Positions 59,412 through 64,000 of a stretch of 64,000 nt of DNA are shown here, piece after piece. Position numbers and translations under genes: made by a program. Below the pieces are notes generated by a model. The model searched no databases, was not told the origin of the DNA, and saw only the letters and a list, made by a program, of their open reading frames with translations. This DNA is from Deinococcus gobiensis I-0 (GTDB lineage: Bacteria; Deinococcota; Deinococci; Deinococcales; Deinococcaceae). Within the stretch, counting starts at the first letter, position 1; each line of letters opens with the position of its first letter. Where the stretch lies: assembly GCF_000252445.1 (NCBI RefSeq), contig NC_017790.1, positions 506,001 through 570,000 on the forward strand. The letters run 5' to 3'.

Positions 59412-60002
59412 TCAGGGGTGGCCTGGGCCGGCCCGGTCCTCCTCCTGCACCCGGCCGCCGCCCACCCGCCACTCGCGCGTCGCCACGGCCCCGATCAGCC
59501 GGCGGTCGTGCGTGGCCAGCAGCACCGTGCCGGGAAAGTCGGCCAGGACTTCTTCCAGCAGCAGGGTCATGGCGAGGTCGAGGTGGTTGGTCGGTTCGTC
59601 GAGGACCAGGACCTGCGCGCGCGTCACCCCCAGCCGCGCGAGGCTCAGGCGGGTGCGCTGCCCGCCCGAGAGCGTGGCGACCGGCGCGTCCGGAGCGGGC
59701 AGCCACACCTGCGCGGCGACCTCGTGCAGCTGGTGGAGGGTCAGCGCGGGGTTGGCGTCCAGCAGCGCGTCCCCTACCGTGCCGCCCACCGGGAGTTCCT
59801 CGCCGTGCTGCCCGGCCACGTACAGGCCCAGGCCCTCGCCCCAGCGCACCTCGCCCGCGTGCGGAAGCCGGCCCAGCAGCGCCCCCAGCAGGGTGCTCTT
59901 GCCGCCGCCTACTCGGCCGGTGAGGGCCTCGCGGTCGCCGCGACGAGACGTGCCTGTCAACGTCCTCCAGCAATGGTCGTCAGAAGAACACCACTTCAGC
60001 AT
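59412..60002 (-). pseudogene. C-terminal ATPase half of a broken ABC-F gene
   Basis: This frame encodes the second ABC domain of an ABC-F ribosome-protection-type ATPase: Walker A GRVGGGKSTLL, signature LSGGQRTRLSLARLG, Walker B VLVLDEPTNHLDL and the H-loop TH. It is cut off from the first half by TAG at 60024-60022, TGA at 59982-59980 and a +1 shift near 59945. Reading the first frame on past the stops gives PLLEDVDRHVS, the expected lead-in to RRGDREALTG. An ATG at 60002 could restart translation and yield 196 residues, so a split but working protein is not excluded. Confidence 0.75.
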
Positions 60003-60021
60003 CACAGACGAGGACACGCAC

Positions 60022-61047
60022 CTATTCGGCCGGGCCGGGGGGCACGGGCGGCAGGTCCAGGCGCAGGCGGCGGCGGTCGTCGTAGGGTTTCCCGGCCGCC
60101 CCGGCGTCCAGGCGATCGAGCTGCTTTTGCATCGCCCGCGCCCGCGCCGCATGGATCTGCTGGTGGCGCTCGGTCTTGAAGGTCGAGCGGAACTTGTCGT
60201 TGTCGCGGGCGCGCCCCCGGTTCTCCGAGACGGCGCCCTTGCTGGCCTGGCGGCGCTGCTCCTCTTCCAGCGCCGCCCGCCGCCGCCGGTAGGCTGCGTG
60301 GTCGCGCTCCTGCGCCCCGCGCAGCGTCGCCTTCAGCGCCATCGCCTCCGAGTAGGGGCCGGGATACAGGTGCAGCCGCCCACGTTCCAGTTCGGCCGTG
60401 CGGGTCGTCACCGCGTCCAGAAAGGCGCGGTCGTGGCTGACCAGCACGAAGGCGGCGTCCGACGCCGCGATCCAGCCTTCGAGCCAGCGCACGCCGTCCA
60501 GGTCGAGGTGGTTGGTCGGCTCGTCGAGGAGGTACACGTCGGCGGGCGAGAGCAGCAGCGCCGCGAGCATCACCCGCCGCCGCTGACCGCCCGAGCGGCG
60601 GGGAGTGGGCGCGTGGGGGTCCAGGTCCAGGCCCGCCAGGACCCCTGCCGCCCGCGCCGCGAAGTCGTAGCCGCCCAGACGGCGGTAGTGCTCCTCGGCG
60701 TCGGCGAAGGCCTCCAGCGCCGCCGCCGATCCGCCTTCCAGCGCCGCTGAAGCCGTTGCCCAGGCCGCCTGGGCCCGGCGCAGTTCGGGCGGCGTCACGG
60801 CGTCCAGCACGCTGCGGCCGTCTTGGTCCGCGTGCTGGGCCAGCAGGGCCACGCGGCTTCCGGTGTCTACACTCACGCGCCCCGTGTCGGGCGTTTCCAG
60901 GCCCGCCAGCACGCGCAGCAGCGTACTCTTGCCGCTGCCGTTCTCTCCGATCAGCCCCAGGCGGTCACCGGGCCGCACTTCCAGATCTATGCCGTCCAGC
61001 ACCGTCTCGTCGCCGTAACTCCGGGCGACGTGTTCCGTTTTCAACAT
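60022..61047 (-). CDS. N-terminal half of a split ABC-F ATPase
   Basis: A 341-residue product holding the first ABC domain (Walker A GENGSGKSTLL, signature SGGQRRRVMLAALLL, Walker B VYLLDEPTNHLDLDG, H-loop VSHDRAFLD) and the charged linker helix (EEEQRRQASKGAVSENRGRARDNDKF) that reaches into the ribosome in this family. It ends at TAG in the inter-domain hinge, so the second ATPase domain is missing. Intact ABC-F proteins have about 530 residues. Alone it may be inactive. The RBS region can pair with an upstream segment. Confidence 0.8.
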   Translation of the reverse strand: MLKTEHVARSYGDETVLDGIDLEVRPGDRLGLIGENGSGKSTLLRVLAGLETPDTGRVSVDTGSRVALLAQHADQDGRSVLDAVTPPELRRAQAAWATASAALEGGSAAALEAFADAEEHYRRLGGYDFAARAAGVLAGLDLDPHAPTPRRSGGQRRRVMLAALLLSPADVYLLDEPTNHLDLDGVRWLEGWIAASDAAFVLVSHDRAFLDAVTTRTAELERGRLHLYPGPYSEAMALKATLRGAQERDHAAYRRRRAALEEEQRRQASKGAVSENRGRARDNDKFRSTFKTERHQQIHAARARAMQKQLDRLDAGAAGKPYDDRRRLRLDLPPVPPGPAE

Positions 61048-61049
61048 GT

Positions 61050-61153
61050 GACCCCCACAGGTCAGGCCGCTCCGCCCGCACTTCGACTGCGGGGCGGGAG
61101 CGTGGCATCAGGCCGTGCTGTCTGGGGTTACAGGCGCAAGAAAAGTGGGGGTC
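61050..61153 (-). promoter_or_regulatory. Leader of the ABC-F gene with possible RBS sequestration
   Basis: On the minus strand GTGGGGGTC (61058-61050), the ribosome-binding region ending 2 nt before the ATG, is complementary over 9 nt to GACCCCCAC at 61153-61145. A further hairpin with two bulges lies between (61069-61102). RBS masking is a known way to induce antibiotic-resistance genes. The rest of the 258-nt gap to the MFS gene shows only its -10. Confidence 0.45.
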
Positions 61154-61291
61154 CTTTGAGTGGGGGAGGGCCGGACTCCCGGGACGCGGCGCGCGGCGCA
61201 CGCGGGGGCCGGAAGACCCGGCCAGCATAGCTCCGGCGCGCGCGAGCCGTCCTAAGCCGTCTGGCCTAGGCAGGAGGGTCGCTGCGCCCGC

Positions 61292-61297
61292 TACAGT
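61292..61297 (+). promoter_or_regulatory. -10 element of the MFS gene
   Basis: TACAGT ends 8 nt before the ATG at 61306, consistent with a leaderless or nearly leaderless transcript. Confidence 0.55.
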
Positions 61298-61305
61298 GGA
61301 CTGCT

Positions 61306-62541
61306 ATGCGTCAGAAACCCGCGGCTCTGATCTTCATCCTTCTGACGGTCCTCATCGACGTGATGGGCATCGGGCTGATCATCCCGGTGTTGCCGGGGCT
61401 GGTCAAGGAGCTGGCGGGGTCGGCCGAGGCGGGCGCGCGCGACATCGGCTGGCTCACGGCCGCCTACGCGCTGATGCAGTTCGTCTTCGCGCCCATCCTG
61501 GGCTCCCTGAGTGACCGCTTCGGGCGGCGGCCGGTACTGCTGGTGTCGTTGCTGGGCATGGCGCTCGACTACCTGCTGCTGTTCTTCGCGCCCAGCCTCG
61601 CGTGGCTGTTCGTCGGGCGGGTGCTCGCCGGCATCACGGGGGCGAGCCTCACGGTCGCCAACGCCTACGTCGCCGACGTGACGGCCCCCGAGCAGCGCGC
61701 CAAAAGTTTCGGGCTGCTGGGCGCCACCTTCGGGGTGGGGTTCATCCTGGGGCCGGCGCTGGGCGGGCTGCTGGGCGAGTACGGCCTGCGCGTGCCCTTC
61801 CTGGTCGCGGCGGGCCTGACGCTGCTCAATTTCCTCTACGGCCTGTTCGTGCTGCCCGAGTCGCGCCCGGCGTCGGCCCGGACACGCTCACTCGACCCGC
61901 GCGCCCTGAACCCCTTCACGCCGCTGCGCGCCCTGGCCGAGTACACCATCACCCGCAACCTCGCCCTGACCTTCGTGCTGCTGGGGCTGGCCGGTCAGGT
62001 CATCTACAGCACCTGGGTCCTGTACACCGAGGGCGTGCTGCGCTGGACCCCGGCCCAGAACGGCGTGGCGCTGGCCTTTTTCGGGCTGCTCACGGCGGGC
62101 GTGCAGGCGGGGCTCATCGGGCGCTTCATCACCCGCTTCGGCGAGCGCCGCACCATCATGATCGGCCTGATCGCCTCGCTGGGCGAGTTCCTGGTCCTGA
62201 GCGTGGCGCGCACCGGCGGCCTGCTGTACCTCTCGCTGGTGGTCGGGGCGCTGGGGGGGCTGGCGCAGCCCGCCATCCAGGGCCTCGTGTCGCGCCAGGT
62301 CAGCGAGGACGAGCAGGGCCGCGTGCAGGGCGCCATCACCAGCCTGAACAGCCTCGTGGGCGTGGTGGGGCCGCTGCTGGCGACCACGGTCTTCGCCTAT
62401 TTCACGGGCGACCGCGCGCCGGTCCACTTTCCCGGCGCCGCCTTTCTGATGGGCGCGCTGTTCTCGGCGCTGGGAGCGGGGCTGGTCTGGACCGTCCTGC
62501 GCCGCCTGCCGGCCGAGAAGTCCGCCGAAGCGCCGGTCTGA
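61306..62541 (+). CDS. MFS transporter, TetA/TCR-like
   Basis: A 411-residue drug:H+ antiporter-type permease with 12 membrane helices. The TetA-like start [29 protein letters not shown] with Asp in helix 1, motif [15 protein letters not shown] between helices 2 and 3, motif B-like [23 protein letters not shown] and motif C-like [10 protein letters not shown] are all present. It may export tetracycline-like drugs or sugars. It lies divergent to the broken ABC-F gene, another resistance-type family, across a 258-nt gap. Confidence 0.9.
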   Translation: MRQKPAALIFILLTVLIDVMGIGLIIPVLPGLVKELAGSAEAGARDIGWLTAAYALMQFVFAPILGSLSDRFGRRPVLLVSLLGMALDYLLLFFAPSLAWLFVGRVLAGITGASLTVANAYVADVTAPEQRAKSFGLLGATFGVGFILGPALGGLLGEYGLRVPFLVAAGLTLLNFLYGLFVLPESRPASARTRSLDPRALNPFTPLRALAEYTITRNLALTFVLLGLAGQVIYSTWVLYTEGVLRWTPAQNGVALAFFGLLTAGVQAGLIGRFITRFGERRTIMIGLIASLGEFLVLSVARTGGLLYLSLVVGALGGLAQPAIQGLVSRQVSEDEQGRVQGAITSLNSLVGVVGPLLATTVFAYFTGDRAPVHFPGAAFLMGALFSALGAGLVWTVLRRLPAEKSAEAPV

Positions 62542-62561
62542 GGGGGCTGCCCCGCTGAAGC

Positions 62562-64000
62562 CTAGCCCTGTTCGCGCCGTTCCTGCCGCCGCTGGGCCAG
62601 GGCGCTCGCCTCGACGAGCAGCACGGCCAGCAGGTTGACGGCGTAGCTCAGCACGAGGACCGAGATCAGCGCGCCGCGCACGGCGGGCGAGGCCGGCGAG
62701 GGCAGCTCGGCAAAGCGGACCAGCCCGGTCAGCGGACTCAGGCCTGCGAGGGCCAGTGCCCAGGTCAGCAGCAGCACGCCGCCCCAGGCCCCCCCCAGCA
62801 GCGACGAGCCGGGCAGCAGCAGGGCGAGGAGGCGGTAGGCCGCCGGGCGGCCCAGCCGCGTCTCGGCCGCCGCGCGGGGCACGAGCAGCAGCAGGCACAG
62901 CACGCCCAGGCCCAGCAGGCTCGCCAGGAGGGCCGCGCCCAGCCGGGTCGGGGGCGCGTCGCCCGCACCGATCAGGTCCAGCGGGCGGCGCAGGTCGCCG
63001 GCCAGCGTGGCGCTCAGGTCGCCGCTCACGGCGCGGGCCAGGATGCGGCGGTCGGGGTAGCACAGCCTCGGCTCGCCGCGCCGGTAGGTTTGCTGGAACA
63101 GCGTGCCCGGTTCGGTGGGGTTCAGGCCCAGGTTGTAGGCGGGCGCGGCGAGGTCGGGCTGCGTGGCGAGTGCCGAGCGGTACAGGTCGCGGGCCTGCGC
63201 GGCGTCGTCGCGGCCCTGCGCGATCACGCCGAGGTTGTTCAGGGCGCAGGCGTCGTCGCCCGCCTGGAGGTAGGCCGCGCGCGCCGCTGTCCCGTCCCCG
63301 CTGAGCTGCGCGTTCAGGCCGGTCAGCAGCGCGGCGTCGGGACCGGGGCGCAGGTTCAGGTCCCCCAGGCGCGCGTCGTACCAGCCGCCGCCGTAGGTGC
63401 CGATGTTCAGGGCGGGCGCGCTCAGGCCCTGACCGGTCTGGTTGGCCCACTGCCAGCCGCCCAGCGCCGTGAGCAGCGCCGTGCCCAGCAGCGCCACCAC
63501 CAGCCGCTCCCCGAAAGAGGCGTAACTCAGGAAGCTGAGGCGCGCGCGCGTCAGGGGACGCCGCCACACCGAACGCACGCGGCCTCCGTGTGCGCGGGTG
63601 TCCTCGCCCTGCGCGCGCCAGGCCCGCGCCAGCAGGGTCAGCAGCGCGGCGAGCAGGGCCAGCAGCAGCGCCAGGGCGGCCAGCCGGGCCACGTCCCGGA
63701 TCACCAGCGTGTCGTCGGGCCCGAGGTTGTAGAGGCTGCCTTCGCGCAGCGACCGGGTGAACTGCCGCCACTCCTCGGCCTCGCCCACGCGGCCCTGGGC
63801 CTCGAGCAGCGCGGCGTAGCGCAGGTACAGGGCGCTGGCCCCCTCGAAGCGCGGTGAGAGTTCGCGCAGGTGGTTCATCCACGTTTCGGCGCGGCCCAGG
63901 CGGCCCTGGTCCAGCAGGATGCCCACGTAGTTGCTGGGGTTGCCGTAGGCGGACAGCGCCGCGCGGCTGACCGGCAGGGCGGGGTCCAGGCCGCGCGCGG
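62562..64000 (-). CDS. Multi-pass membrane protein with TPR repeats, partial
   Basis: The 3' part of a gene entering from beyond 64000; the frame stays open to the edge, so the GTG at 63926 is not necessarily the start. The visible 479 residues hold a TPR-like N-part (LDQGRLGRAETWMNHLRELSPRF, YAALLEAQGRVGEAEEW), a membrane helix (ARLAALALLLALLAALLTLL), a second TPR region (LNAQLSGDGTAARAAYLQAGDDACALNNLGVIAQGRDDAAQARDLYRSAL) and four or five further membrane helices. Function is unknown; TPR plus membrane suggests assembly of an envelope complex. Confidence 0.78.
   Translation of the reverse strand, partial: ARGLDPALPVSRAALSAYGNPSNYVGILLDQGRLGRAETWMNHLRELSPRFEGASALYLRYAALLEAQGRVGEAEEWRQFTRSLREGSLYNLGPDDTLVIRDVARLAALALLLALLAALLTLLARAWRAQGEDTRAHGGRVRSVWRRPLTRARLSFLSYASFGERLVVALLGTALLTALGGWQWANQTGQGLSAPALNIGTYGGGWYDARLGDLNLRPGPDAALLTGLNAQLSGDGTAARAAYLQAGDDACALNNLGVIAQGRDDAAQARDLYRSALATQPDLAAPAYNLGLNPTEPGTLFQQTYRRGEPRLCYPDRRILARAVSGDLSATLAGDLRRPLDLIGAGDAPPTRLGAALLASLLGLGVLCLLLLVPRAAAETRLGRPAAYRLLALLLPGSSLLGGAWGGVLLLTWALALAGLSPLTGLVRFAELPSPASPAVRGALISVLVLSYAVNLLAVLLVEASALAQRRQERREQG

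Overview
The window is a gene-dense, very GC-rich piece of bacterial chromosome that fits Deinococcus or a close relative. The pointers are a UV-damage endonuclease of the UvsE type, a HemQ-type peroxidase, homodimeric pyruvate dehydrogenase E1 next to a two-lipoyl E2, and MinD/MinE without MinC beside them. Most telling is the start-site architecture: more than twenty genes have a -10 hexamer of the form TAnnnT only 5-9 nt upstream of ATG or GTG and no Shine-Dalgarno sequence, which is the leaderless arrangement described for Deinococcus. I see no rRNA, tRNA, CRISPR array, insertion sequence or prophage.

Layout. 1-2738 (minus): glycine cleavage genes gcvT, gcvH, a P-loop kinase, gcvP (cut by the window edge). 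2821-8860: small metabolic genes, a lipoprotein, a phosphoribosyltransferase, a Nudix protein and an M1 peptidase. 8918-16859 (plus): BON-LysM protein, phosphotransferase, a PadR / membrane protein / signal peptidase cluster, then a kinase / DUF4097 / response-regulator cluster ending in a metalloprotease. 16912-25241: PEP-mutase-like gene under a palindromic operator, HemQ with an aldo/keto reductase, mutL, a Tat-exported metallo-beta-lactamase-fold protein and a two-gene membrane pair. 25349-29776: gltX, minD, minE and a second two-component system. 29963-37482: Bax-inhibitor-like protein, Pit phosphate transporter with its DUF47 partner, a large secreted GH13 enzyme and small genes. 37530-43657 (minus): a complete Mrp/Mnh Na+/H+ antiporter operon, genes A to G. 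43965-47279: a Ser/Gly-rich secreted protein, a DAHP synthase with its attenuator, and a DUF2256 / uvsE pair. 47419-55206: esterase, MerR, LysR and aceE/aceF. 55305-64000: a cryptic NlpC-like protein, GH3 glucosidase, methionine aminopeptidase, a broken ABC-F gene, an MFS pump and a TPR membrane protein that runs off the edge.

The most interesting content is regulatory. A leaderless 16-residue leader peptide with a Phe-Phe-Tyr-Trp-Phe run precedes a terminator and a competing antiterminator ahead of DAHP synthase. Two genes share an ECF-sigma-like promoter (GGAAC, 16-17 nt, CGTACT). An 18-bp sequence recurs upstream of two unrelated genes in the same orientation. A consensus promoter at 19897 is followed at once by an intrinsic terminator. 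Pho-box-like repeats precede the phosphate transporter operon. Near-perfect palindromes sit at the PEP-mutase and LysR/aceE promoters. Two short upstream ORFs overlap the start codons of the genes they precede. The ABC-F gene is split by two stops and a frameshift.
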